From positions 1 through 13,096 of the forward strand of contig JALHOI010000028.1 in assembly GCA_022843085.1 (NCBI GenBank): a stretch of DNA of 13,096 bases, read 5' to 3'. Positions 1-6,459 of the stretch are shown piece by piece. A program made the translations under genes and the position numbers. The notes beneath the pieces were generated by a model that ran no database searches, had not been told where the DNA came from, and saw nothing but the letters and a program-made list of their open reading frames with translations. The DNA is from Pseudobdellovibrionaceae bacterium (GTDB lineage: Bacteria > Bdellovibrionota > Bdellovibrionia > Bdellovibrionales > JAMPXM01). How positions within the stretch are numbered: position 1 is the first letter of the stretch; every line of letters starts with the position of its first letter.

Positions 1-411
1 CAAATTCGGAAACGAATAAAGCTCGACCTCGAGACCTCGATGGATCTCGCCGCTGGCAAGTTCGAGCCCGAGTAGACTTGGGTCTTTATGCGCGTAGACC
101 TTTACAAGCGGCGATGATTTTGTCGCCTTGTGAAGCTTTTTGCCTGATGGACTTCCGATCTCGATCCACTCGAGTGTCCGACCGTCGAGCGATTTAACTC
201 GAATGGCGGGTTCCTCGGTGTCGCTGATGCCGCCAGGCGCAAATTCGATCCCCTCTTGAAAGTTAAGAGCGAACGCGAGGGCCCGGGTGATGAGGTACCG
301 GGAGGTTTCTGACGGATGAAGCGCCGCCCGAAAGTCGAGAGATTCATAGACACCTCGATCTATATCAGAAAGCTCGATTCGAAATCGGTAGAGAGTTGCG
401 CGGTTTCCCAT
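1..411 (-). CDS. yaeQ: YaeQ family protein, N-terminal 137 residues (partial)
   Basis: Reading the minus strand from an ATG at 411-409 gives an open frame with no stop to the window edge, so the C-terminus is missing. The start MGNRATLYRF and the following HPSET motif (about residues 32-36) match the YaeQ family, whose members begin M-A-x-x-A-T-I-Y-K and carry a conserved HPSE(T) segment. Further agreement is the W-I-E-I-G-x-P segment near residues 88-94, followed by a basic LHKA segment. YaeQ proteins are about 180 residues long, cytoplasmic, and have a fold like PD-(D/E)XK nucleases; their biological role is not settled. Only 32 bp separate this start from the divergent gene at 444, so the two promoters must overlap or lie inside the opposing coding regions. 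A shorter frame on the same strand (102-353) is a shadow of this gene. Confidence 0.87.
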   Translation of the reverse strand, partial: MGNRATLYRFRIELSDIDRGVYESLDFRAALHPSETSRYLITRALAFALNFQEGIEFAPGGISDTEEPAIRVKSLDGRTLEWIEIGSPSGKKLHKATKSSPLVKVYAHKDPSLLGLELASGEIHRGLEVELYSFPNL

Positions 412-418
412 TCGTGTT

Positions 419-434
419 AGTGATGTAGCTCACA
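419..434. promoter_or_regulatory. CRP/FNR-type palindrome between divergent genes
   Basis: The 32-bp gap between the YaeQ gene and the gene at 444 contains AGTGA-N6-TCACA, nine of ten positions of the Escherichia coli CRP half-site palindrome TGTGA-N6-TCACA. It ends next to the Shine-Dalgarno-like AAGG (434-437) of the plus-strand gene. By position it would more likely block than activate that gene, or act on the divergent yaeQ promoter. Whether this organism has a regulator of this specificity is unknown, and one such match per window of this size is not improbable by chance. Confidence 0.3.
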
Positions 435-443
435 AGGCGGCGA

Positions 444-1190
444 ATGAACATGTTTGAATTTATTCCTGCGACAACGTTAAGCCTTTACGCATTTTTGTCG
501 ATCGTCGTCGGCGTTTTGTTTGTTCTCGCAAGCGCGGTCTATTTCAGCTACCAAAGAGGCGGCCGCGCCGACGCGGCAAAAATGACCCGCGTTACGATGT
601 TTTGGGTTGTCGTTTGGCTGGCGAGTTTTCTGGGCGCGGTCGAAATGGGCTATGCGCGCGAGAACCCTATGCCGGGTTTGCCGATGCTGATGCTCGCGGT
701 CGTGGTCACCTCGATCACTTTTGCGATGTGCCCGATCGGAACTCTGATTTCAAAGAATATCCCGCTCCAGTTTTTGATACTCTTCCAAGTTTTTCGTATT
801 CCACTTGAACTTGTCTTAAACGATTGGGCCAATCAAGGCGTCATCCCGAAGACGATGACTTGGACCGGTCAAAACTACGATCTCTATGCAGGCCTTATCG
901 CTCTCGCCGCGTTTCCGTTTATTAAAAAATTTCCGCTTGTGGGTCGAATCGCCAACGTCTTGGGGTTCGCGTCGCTTCTAAATGTACTGCGGGTCGTGCT
1001 TCTGACGTCTCCCCTGCCCTTTGCCTGGAATATTGAACCGAAGATGCAACTCTTACTGCACTCACCATACGCGCTGATTGGGCCCGCTTGCTATGGCGCA
1101 GCGATGATCGGTCACATTCTCGTCTTGCGTGTTTTCTTTAAAATGACGACGAAGCCCGACCTTCCGAAGGGCCTTGAGACCGCGTCATGA
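444..1190 (+). CDS. Multi-pass inner-membrane protein, uncharacterised
   Basis: This 248-residue protein has about seven hydrophobic segments (near residues 11-33, 52-70, 80-98, 103-122, 145-162, 172-190 and 208-232) and no signal peptide, so it should be an integral cytoplasmic-membrane protein. The central stretch FRIPLEL followed by ...VIPKTMTWTGQNYD (about residues 117-146) recalls a family of uncharacterised bacterial membrane proteins with an R..E....L....P..MT..G.N.D signature; I recall no assigned function. The start at 444 is preceded by AAGG at six nucleotides, better spaced than the in-frame ATG at 450. Its stop overlaps the next gene's start in an ATGA, so it is probably co-translated with the DUF4336 and thioesterase genes. 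Confidence 0.85.
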   Translation: MNMFEFIPATTLSLYAFLSIVVGVLFVLASAVYFSYQRGGRADAAKMTRVTMFWVVVWLASFLGAVEMGYARENPMPGLPMLMLAVVVTSITFAMCPIGTLISKNIPLQFLILFQVFRIPLELVLNDWANQGVIPKTMTWTGQNYDLYAGLIALAAFPFIKKFPLVGRIANVLGFASLLNVLRVVLLTSPLPFAWNIEPKMQLLLHSPYALIGPACYGAAMIGHILVLRVFFKMTTKPDLPKGLETAS

Positions 1191-1864
1191 TCGTGAACGA
1201 CCATGCTCGAATTTTCGAGTCGACTCTGAAGATGCCGTTTTTGAAACTTCCCGCCAACTCGACGCTTCTCAGAACGTCACGCGGCCTGCTTCTGATTTCG
1301 CCCGGACGAGCGACTGAAAGCCTTGCCAGTGAAATGACCGAGTTCGGACGAATCACCGATATTGTGGCTCCAAGTCTGCTCCACCATCTATGGGTTCACA
1401 AAGCCCAAGCAGCTTTTCCTCAAGCGACAGTCTGGTGTGCGAAAGACCTCAACAAAAAACGACCCGATGTCAGGTGGGACAAAGCTGTAACGAAAGATTC
1501 ATGGACCTACCGCGACGAAATCGAAGTCACAGAAATAAAAGGGACAAAGTTTAACGAAGTCGTCTTCTTTCACATCGAATCACAGACACTTGTTGTCACC
1601 GACCTTTTCTTTAATCTTGTGAAGCCGAAAGACACCGCAGGCTTTGGGGCTTGGATAATACTCAAAATTTTTGGCACGTTCCGCCGCTTTGGCATGAGTT
1701 CTTTTTACCTGCGCGGAGTCACCGACCAAGCCGCTTTTCGGCAGTCCCTGCTTGAAGTATCCAAGTACGATTTCAAAACAATCATCGTGGCTCATGGAGA
1801 CCCGGTGACCCAAAACGCACGCGAAATGTTTGATCGCGCACTCAGAGAGCGAAAATTAATATGA
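1187..1864 (+). CDS. DUF4336 domain protein (metallo-beta-lactamase-like fold)
   Basis: The 225-residue product shows the pattern of DUF4336 proteins: an IVAPSLLHHLWVHK segment (residues 59-72), KKRPD (90-94), an EVVFFH strand followed by TLVVTDL (124-140), and a final AHGD (202-205). DUF4336 is related to the metallo-beta-lactamase fold, but the classical HxHxDH is replaced here by the HH...H segment (H66, H67, H71), so hydrolase activity cannot be assumed. No signal peptide is evident; a hydrophobic patch near 153-165 is short. The start overlaps the previous stop (ATGA), which supports 1187, although the methionine at residue 16 (1232) is a possible alternative. It sits between a membrane protein and a hotdog thioesterase with 4-bp overlaps on both sides, so the three probably act together, perhaps on a lipid or acyl substrate (inference). 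Confidence 0.83.
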   Translation: MIVNDHARIFESTLKMPFLKLPANSTLLRTSRGLLLISPGRATESLASEMTEFGRITDIVAPSLLHHLWVHKAQAAFPQATVWCAKDLNKKRPDVRWDKAVTKDSWTYRDEIEVTEIKGTKFNEVVFFHIESQTLVVTDLFFNLVKPKDTAGFGAWIILKIFGTFRRFGMSSFYLRGVTDQAAFRQSLLEVSKYDFKTIIVAHGDPVTQNAREMFDRALRERKLI

Positions 1865-2286
1865 TCTGGAAACAAAAACCCGAACTTTCAAAGATTCAAC
1901 AGATGTGTGCCGGTACAATGTGCGAGCACCTCGGAATGATCTTTACGGAACTTAGCGACGATTCCCTGTCGGCCACGATGCCTGTCGATCATCGAACGAA
2001 GCAGCCCGCCGGTCTACTTCACGGCGGGGCTTCGGTGGCTCTTGCTGAAAGTCTTGGAAGCATTGCCTCAGCCCTCTGTATTGACAGCACAACGCACATG
2101 CCAGTCGGAATCGAAATCAATGCGAATCATTTGAAGTCGGCCACCACAGGCCTTGTGACGGGCACGTGCCGAGCCATTCGTCGCGGTCTAAGTCTTCACG
2201 TTTGGAATATCGAAATTCACAACGAAGCGCGCGACCTCATTTGTGTCAGCCGCCTGACCGTGATGATTGTACCGAAGAAAAAGTAA
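1861..2286 (+). CDS. Hotdog-fold thioesterase (PaaI/YdiI type)
   Basis: The 141-residue protein has the size and motif of small hotdog acyl-CoA or aryl-CoA thioesterases. The signature QPAGLLHGGASVALAES covers residues 48-64 and places Q48, H54 and E63 where the EntH/YdiI subgroup has its catalytic glutamine, histidine and glutamate; H90 in the INANHLKSA segment also fits. Family knowledge predicts hydrolysis of an acyl-CoA in the cytoplasm. In other bacteria this subgroup includes the DHNA-CoA thioesterase of menaquinone synthesis, but nothing here identifies the substrate. The ATG overlaps the stop of the DUF4336 gene (ATGA). The last 41 bases overlap the end of the convergent gene on the other strand. 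Confidence 0.88.
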   Translation: MIWKQKPELSKIQQMCAGTMCEHLGMIFTELSDDSLSATMPVDHRTKQPAGLLHGGASVALAESLGSIASALCIDSTTHMPVGIEINANHLKSATTGLVTGTCRAIRRGLSLHVWNIEIHNEARDLICVSRLTVMIVPKKK

Positions 2287-3508
2287 GCGGAAGCGATTTT
2301 AAGACGAGACGCAACGACGCAAGATACTGAGCTTTGCGAAACAAAATCGCATCGTCATTTTGAAGTGGACCATGCTTTCTCGCTTCGGCCAGCATTGAAA
2401 GTTTTGGTGAGATTCCGGGTATTGACCCAAGTTCAGTTTCAAGTTGGCTGCGCCTCGCTTCAAGCTCGGCTCGTTTCAATACGAGCTTCGAGTAATTCGG
2501 TCCCATGATGCGCATTTCAGAAACAAAACGTTCTGAGTCTGCACTTTGATCTGTGCCCGAAACCGGCGACTGGACAACCGAAGAGTGCTTCGGCAGGTTT
2601 TCGTTGATCCACTTCGCCATTTCTAAAACCTCGCGCTCGGTGGCTAGCGACGCCGATTTAAGTATGGAGGCTCGATCTGCTTCTTCCGTATTTTTTCTGA
2701 GGGCGGCATCTAGGTCTTCGTAGAAAACTTTGTTCGTTTCTTTCTCATGCGAAATTCCAGCGACTACAAACCCCGCCGGAACAACAATGACAGTCGCAGC
2801 CAAACCAAGAAGCGCCCACTTCGTTTTCGCAAACGCCGGCAAAAAAGGTAAAACGCGCGCTGCGAACCACTGAGCTGCAAATTTCTGATAGAGTCGCTTT
2901 CCAAGGCCAATGACAACGCCAGAGCCAATAAAGAGGCTCGCGTTGCTCCCGACAAACTGCGAGATCGTGATGTCGCGGTGAAGTCGTTTCGCGCAAGTCC
3001 CTACGGCTTTGGGATCAATCTCAGCACACTGTCGACGTACCTCGACCCAGAAGCTTTCAGAATGGATCAATGTTGAAACAAATCTTGAGGTTGAGCCCGC
3101 TAAAGTTGTTTGAGCATGCTTGAAATCAAAAGTAGCCAAAGAGCCGTAGCCTGCCAGCACCATCCAAGAAAATTCAGAGTGAATTCGCCGAAGCGTTTCA
3201 CCGTTCAGCCGTGGGGCGGACCGCAGCCCAAACTTTCCAGCGGGGTGTTTCGCGTTCCAAACATACATGTACATGAGATCTTGGGCCCAGGCTGCGGCCT
3301 CTTTTTCAACCCTCACGCGGTAGTCGTACTCATTGTCGACGTCTTCTTTGGCGGACAAAATCTCTTTTTGGTCTTCGGTGCGAAAAAGATCGATCGAGTG
3401 AGCAAATTGAGGAGACAAACAAATTAGAAATAGAAACAAAGAAACCCCGGCTCGCGCCGAGGTCTTGATCAAGAATGAAGCTAACTTTACGTTTTGCTGC
3501 GTAACCAC
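2246..3508 (-). CDS. Exported/membrane-associated protein of unknown family
   Basis: I do not recognise the family. The frame begins with a possible signal sequence (basic KTSAR, then VSLFLFLICL, ending QFAHS). The middle holds two hydrophobic stretches: a GSGVVIGLG segment (about 195-203) and WALLGLAATVIVVPAGFVVAG (about 231-251). A charged, helical, coiled-coil-like region follows (SKLVLKRAELEARRSQLETEL, about 340-360). Numbers count from the GTG start at 3508, chosen because AGAGG lies four bases upstream; a TTG at 3523 and a TTG at 3472 are alternatives, and no in-frame ATG precedes the signal. The product is about 420 residues. It begins 24 bp after the stop of the next upstream gene, so the two are probably co-transcribed. 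Its C-terminal codons overlap the thioesterase gene by 41 bp. Confidence 0.72.
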   Translation of the reverse strand: MVTQQNVKLASFLIKTSARAGVSLFLFLICLSPQFAHSIDLFRTEDQKEILSAKEDVDNEYDYRVRVEKEAAAWAQDLMYMYVWNAKHPAGKFGLRSAPRLNGETLRRIHSEFSWMVLAGYGSLATFDFKHAQTTLAGSTSRFVSTLIHSESFWVEVRRQCAEIDPKAVGTCAKRLHRDITISQFVGSNASLFIGSGVVIGLGKRLYQKFAAQWFAARVLPFLPAFAKTKWALLGLAATVIVVPAGFVVAGISHEKETNKVFYEDLDAALRKNTEEADRASILKSASLATEREVLEMAKWINENLPKHSSVVQSPVSGTDQSADSERFVSEMRIMGPNYSKLVLKRAELEARRSQLETELGSIPGISPKLSMLAEARKHGPLQNDDAILFRKAQYLASLRLVLKSLPLTFSSVQSSRSGG

Positions 3509-3532
3509 GAGGCCTCTCGCCAATGGGTCAAT

Positions 3533-4174
3533 CTACTTTACCGAGAGTGGTCCGCGCGTATCGGCGATAGCCGCTTGACGAGCCTGAACGCTCGCGATTT
3601 TCACATCAAGTTGGTGAAGCGTCTCGCGGTACTGGTCTTCGCTCATGTTGATGACCCAGAACGTTTCGTGCTGGACATAGGCAAATGTACCAAGCGCCGC
3701 TGTCGCTACAACGTTCTTCGGTACGCGAACTTTTGAGAAAAGAGCCTTTGCCGCGCTCGCCGTTGTCAATCCCTGCACTGAGAGCTTCGCCTGTTGACCG
3801 CGGTACGCGTAGTAAAGGTCTTTCAAAGCGACATACGTTGGCGCTGCACCACGAAGCCACATGCGCGCAAGGTACGCGTCCATAACAAGAAGCACGGTTC
3901 CTGAACCGACTTTTACCCCTGAACGTGCGCCTTCATTTTCGAATGCGACTGACAAAGCGTAGCTGCCTTCGAATGAAGCACGCATGATTTGAAAGTACTT
4001 TTGCTGAATTTCAAGTGCTGCAAGTTCAGTCATCTGAACAGCGTAGAGTTCTTCAATCGACTGAAGCAATGATGACGACTCGTTCACTGCGGCCGGAATC
4101 TCAACGTAGGATTGAGACTGTGCCATGCTTGCGGTGAACGTCAGAGCGAGAAGTGCAGCAGAAAAAGCTTTCAT
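3533..4174 (-). CDS. Exported protein of unknown family, possible distant relative of its downstream neighbour
   Basis: This 213-residue protein starts with a clear Sec signal peptide (MKAFSAALLALTFTASMAQS, cleavage probably after MAQ or AQS). It then has a helical region (30-70), a glycine-containing hydrophobic segment GVKVGSGTVLLVM (86-98), a second hydrophobic segment (153-168), and a final helix with EDQYRETLHQLD (179-190). The order signal, helices, GSG hydrophobic segment, VP-anchored hydrophobic segment, then a charged (E)D.(Y/L)...L..LD-like helix is shared with the downstream neighbour, suggesting distant paralogy. A strong AAGGGGA sits seven bases before the ATG. No enzymatic motif is visible; envelope location is inferred from the signal peptide. 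Confidence 0.8.
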   Translation of the reverse strand: MKAFSAALLALTFTASMAQSQSYVEIPAAVNESSSLLQSIEELYAVQMTELAALEIQQKYFQIMRASFEGSYALSVAFENEGARSGVKVGSGTVLLVMDAYLARMWLRGAAPTYVALKDLYYAYRGQQAKLSVQGLTTASAAKALFSKVRVPKNVVATAALGTFAYVQHETFWVINMSEDQYRETLHQLDVKIASVQARQAAIADTRGPLSVK

Positions 4175-4242
4175 GAATAAATCCCCTTACGAGTTTGGTG
4201 AGGTCGAACGATACCTCAATACAAATCAAAACTGGCGGACGA

Positions 4243-4267
4243 CCTGTCAAAAAGTTGAATTGACAGG
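4243..4267. repeat. Inverted repeat with outward TTGACA motifs
   Basis: CCTGTCAA and TTGACAGG form perfect 8-bp arms around a 9-base spacer in the 128-bp gap between the SAM hydrolase gene (stop 4303) and the exported-protein gene (start 4174). No U-run follows in either direction, so it is a poor intrinsic terminator. Each arm contains TTGACA reading outward, which on the minus strand could serve as a -35 element for the gene starting at 4174. No convincing -10 sits at the standard distance (GATTTG at 17 bp). It may be an operator or a simple hairpin. Confidence 0.4.
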
Positions 4268-4302
4268 CTGATCGAGCGCTCAACATGTTTCAGGCGTGAA
4301 AT

Positions 4303-5283
4303 TTAGTTAGCCGATATCAAAACTTGCCAATCCGGGCCGCTTTTAACTTTATATTTTTTCGCGAAGTCGCCTTGATTTAATGCAATCGACACATTGAGCA
4401 AACTATTAAAATAGACAAGCGGCTGCCCTCTCGGGACGCCCGCAAACGTCGCCGCAACCTGCAAGACCTGGTCGAACCCGACCTTCGGAATTCGCACCCT
4501 CACTGTTTTAGCGTCTTTGAATGTCGATGAAAAAAAATTTTTCGAAACGTTCGTCCAAACGTTTCCATAGTTGGGATCTAGAACGGGAATATTTCCGCGC
4601 AAAACCCCACCTTCTAAATCAGCCTTCTGATACGGAAGACGCACAAGCTGCCCATGTGCGCGACCCAGCTGCTCGACCGTGACTAAGCCGGCGGCGAGCC
4701 TCGCCCCAACGTAAACATAGAGGTCTCGACCGTGAAAGGTGTAGGACTCTTCAGAACCTTTTAGTCGTTGCTTTGTTTCGTCGATAGCAGTGATCACTTC
4801 GATGCCGGCCTGGTCGGCTATGAAAGTCATGAGGCCGTTGTCAGGCCCGACAAAAATGTGTCCCGACTTTGTTTTCACGGCGACCGAATTTCGCTCAGAA
4901 CCAACACCTGGGTCGACAACAGAGACAAAAACGGTGCCGACGGGCCAGTAGCTGTAGGTTTGACTCAGACGATAAGCCGCTTCCCAGATGTTGTAGGGCG
5001 GAATCTCGTGTGTGAGATCAAAGATCGAAACGCTTGGTGCCGTATCACGTGCCACACCTTTCATAGCGCTGACGGCACCATCCGCAAGTCCAAAATCAGT
5101 CATCAGCACGAGGGCCTGCGCTGGACGAGTCGCAAACGCACCATCGGGCCGCGAGCGAGACGACGCGCAGGCAGATCCAAAAATCGAGACAACTGCCACG
5201 CCAAAAGCCAAGACCGGCCGCCGCGAAAAAATGAGAAAAGTTGAAGATCGATTAAAAGCGAATCGAGTGCGGATCTTTTTCAT
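4303..5283 (-). CDS. SAM hydroxide adenosyltransferase (DUF62 family) with export signal
   Basis: Residues from about 58 onward match the S-adenosylmethionine hydrolase/fluorinase superfamily: TDFG (62-65), VDPGVGSER (123-131), GPDNGL (146-151), HGRD (184-187) and a DPNYGNVWTN segment (236-245). Asp124, Arg131 and His184 correspond in spacing to the Asp-Arg-His set of SAM hydroxide adenosyltransferases, which split SAM with hydroxide into adenosine and L-methionine. Unlike usual cytoplasmic members, it carries about 45 extra N-terminal residues: basic start, SRRPVL (20-25, Tat-like), hydrophobic AFGVAVVSIFG, and SAC with Cys39 at a lipobox-like position (glycine at -3 is atypical). The ATG at 5283 is preferred; the longer frame to 5376 begins with TTG and spoils the signal. 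Its Shine-Dalgarno is weak (GGCGG). It heads the minus-strand block and is divergent from the envelope cassette. Confidence 0.88.
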   Translation of the reverse strand: MKKIRTRFAFNRSSTFLIFSRRPVLAFGVAVVSIFGSACASSRSRPDGAFATRPAQALVLMTDFGLADGAVSAMKGVARDTAPSVSIFDLTHEIPPYNIWEAAYRLSQTYSYWPVGTVFVSVVDPGVGSERNSVAVKTKSGHIFVGPDNGLMTFIADQAGIEVITAIDETKQRLKGSEESYTFHGRDLYVYVGARLAAGLVTVEQLGRAHGQLVRLPYQKADLEGGVLRGNIPVLDPNYGNVWTNVSKNFFSSTFKDAKTVRVRIPKVGFDQVLQVAATFAGVPRGQPLVYFNSLLNVSIALNQGDFAKKYKVKSGPDWQVLISAN

Positions 5284-5353
5284 GCCGCCGTTAAACCACG
5301 TGAGTTTCGGGCTGCCAAACCCAAATCCAAATGCTAAGCTTGCCAGACATTCA

Positions 5354-5376
5354 TAACAAACAAGTTTAACAAACAA
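5354..5376. repeat. Direct repeat in the divergent promoter region
   Basis: TAACAAACAA occurs twice (5354-5363 and 5367-5376), separated by GTT, giving a 13-bp period. It lies in the 113-bp gap between the SAM hydrolase gene (start 5283, minus) and the YtkA/FixH-like gene (start 5397, plus). The AT-rich location suits a promoter or a direct-repeat operator. I could not identify convincing -35/-10 pairs in either direction. Confidence 0.35.
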
Positions 5377-5396
5377 TATTCACGACAGGACGACCA

Positions 5397-5837
5397 ATGA
5401 CTCGATTTTTGACTCGATTTTTGACTCGATTTTTTGCACTCCCAGTAGCTATTCTGATCGCTGGCCTTGCCAATCTTGAGACGACTTTTGCACACACCCA
5501 CCACACGGCCGACTTCTGCTCGGCGACCGCAAAAGATATCTGTGCGCACCTTGGCTACAATGAACCACCAAACTCAGCCGATGAATCGAAATTTATGCTC
5601 GACCTTCAGCCCTCAAAAGTAAATGCATCGCTGATCTCGAAGGTTGCTGTAAGCCTTCACATGGACATGGGTGGATCAAGTCACGGCTCATCGCCCGTTA
5701 CAATCAAGCAAGTCGACGCCGCCCACTATCAGGTCACCAAAGCCTATTTTACAATGACTGGAAAGTGGGTCGTCAAAGTCAACTTCGAGTACAACGGCGC
5801 CGGCCATGAAATCCAGATTCCGATCGAAGTTCAGTAG
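5397..5837 (+). CDS. YtkA/FixH-like periplasmic protein, possible metal binder
   Basis: The 146-residue protein has a basic start made of repeated T-R-F-L units, a hydrophobic core (FFALPVAILIAGLA) and probable cleavage near TTFA, leaving a mature N-terminus with a histidine cluster (H33, H35, H36) and a cysteine pair (C41, C49). Residues 66-146 look like the beta-sandwich YtkA/FixH-like domain: a strand, the loop MDMGGSSHGSSPV (89-101), then a Y..T.AYFTM.GKW segment (111-124). M89, M91 and H96 could ligate copper or another metal (inference). AGGA eight bases upstream supports the ATG. It is the first gene of a four-gene plus-strand cassette; a second protein with the same HGSSPV loop is encoded two genes downstream. 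Confidence 0.83.
   Translation: MTRFLTRFLTRFFALPVAILIAGLANLETTFAHTHHTADFCSATAKDICAHLGYNEPPNSADESKFMLDLQPSKVNASLISKVAVSLHMDMGGSSHGSSPVTIKQVDAAHYQVTKAYFTMTGKWVVKVNFEYNGAGHEIQIPIEVQ
5398..5433 (+). repeat. Three exact 12-bp tandem repeats in a signal peptide
   Basis: TGACTCGATTTT is repeated three times without a mismatch, starting at the second base of the ATG of the YtkA/FixH-like gene. Because 12 bp is four codons, copy-number change would lengthen or shorten the T-R-F-L run at the protein's N-terminus without a frameshift. The next unit is imperfect: TTTTTTGC follows. Confidence 0.95.
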
Positions 5838-5876
5838 AGCGATAAACTTGGACACACTGACCAGCAGGACCGAACC

Positions 5877-6458
5877 ATGAGATTTCTCTTTCCGTACTTT
5901 GCAATGGCTTGCTTGGTTCTGTCGTGCGGCATCTCGGCACCAGCCCGGGCATCTCATGTTTACGAGGGCGTTGACTTGCGAAGCGAAAATTTGACGAACG
6001 CCTCCGCGACCACGATGCGACGTGACGACCCATTGAAGAAGGCAACCGTTCTCGTGTTTCTTTCGTCTAAATGTCCGTGCTCGATAAGCCACATGGGCGA
6101 AATCAAATCGCTTGCAGAAACGTTTCAAGACTTTCGTTTTATAGGTGTGAATTCAAACCTTGATGAGACTCTTGAAAACGCAGGGGCCTTCTTCAAAGCT
6201 CAGTCCCTCAAATTTCCAATACTTCGTGATCAGAATTCTCGGATGGCGGATGAGTTTAAAGCGTTGAAAACGCCTCATGCCTTTGTCTTCTCAAATGACG
6301 GAAAAATTCTTTTTCAGGGTGGCGTATCTAATTCGTCTAAATTCGAGCGAGCCGACCGAAAGTTTCTGCGTGAGGCTCTCGAAGACATCGCGCAAAAGCG
6401 CGCTGTTCGTTCGCCTCTCGCGCGTGCCCTAGGTTGCGCGATTCAAAGGAATAATTGA
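5877..6458 (+). CDS. Exported thioredoxin-fold redoxin with CPC motif
   Basis: A 193-residue protein with a Sec signal peptide (cleavage likely after APARA, residue 26). The mature part is a thioredoxin/AhpC-TSA-like fold: strand TVLVFLSS followed by KCPCS (Cys66 and Cys68, a CxC in place of the usual CxxC), the conserved strand FRFIGVNSN (86-94), FPILRD (113-118), and TPHAFVFSNDGK (132-143) with the cis-proline P133. The C-terminus contains GCAI (186-189), matching a redoxin subgroup that ends in a GCSIK-like tail; this third cysteine (C187) probably takes part in the redox cycle or metal binding. No CcmG/TlpA-specific signature is apparent. AGGA precedes the ATG. The stop is one base before the next gene's GTG. 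Role: periplasmic thiol/disulfide or copper redox chemistry together with the flanking YtkA/FixH-like proteins (inference). Confidence 0.87.
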   Translation: MRFLFPYFAMACLVLSCGISAPARASHVYEGVDLRSENLTNASATTMRRDDPLKKATVLVFLSSKCPCSISHMGEIKSLAETFQDFRFIGVNSNLDETLENAGAFFKAQSLKFPILRDQNSRMADEFKALKTPHAFVFSNDGKILFQGGVSNSSKFERADRKFLREALEDIAQKRAVRSPLARALGCAIQRNN

Positions 6459-6459
6459 A

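Noticed and set aside
102..353. 83-residue frame on the minus strand
   Set aside because: Same strand, different frame from the YaeQ coding sequence, whose HPSET and start motifs identify the real frame.
3110..3427. 105-residue plus-strand frame
   Set aside because: Antisense to the exported-protein gene at 2246-3508; no signal, domain or ribosome site of its own.
4768..5244. 158-residue plus-strand frame
   Set aside because: Antisense to the SAM hydrolase gene, whose catalytic motifs fix the coding strand.
5284..5376. 31-residue N-terminal extension of the SAM hydrolase from a TTG
   Set aside because: The ATG at 5283 gives a basic n-region followed by a Tat-like motif and hydrophobic core; the TTG lies in the AT-rich promoter repeat.
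5688..6128. 146-residue minus-strand frame
   Set aside because: Antisense to the YtkA/FixH-like and redoxin genes; composition is shadow-like and no motif is visible.
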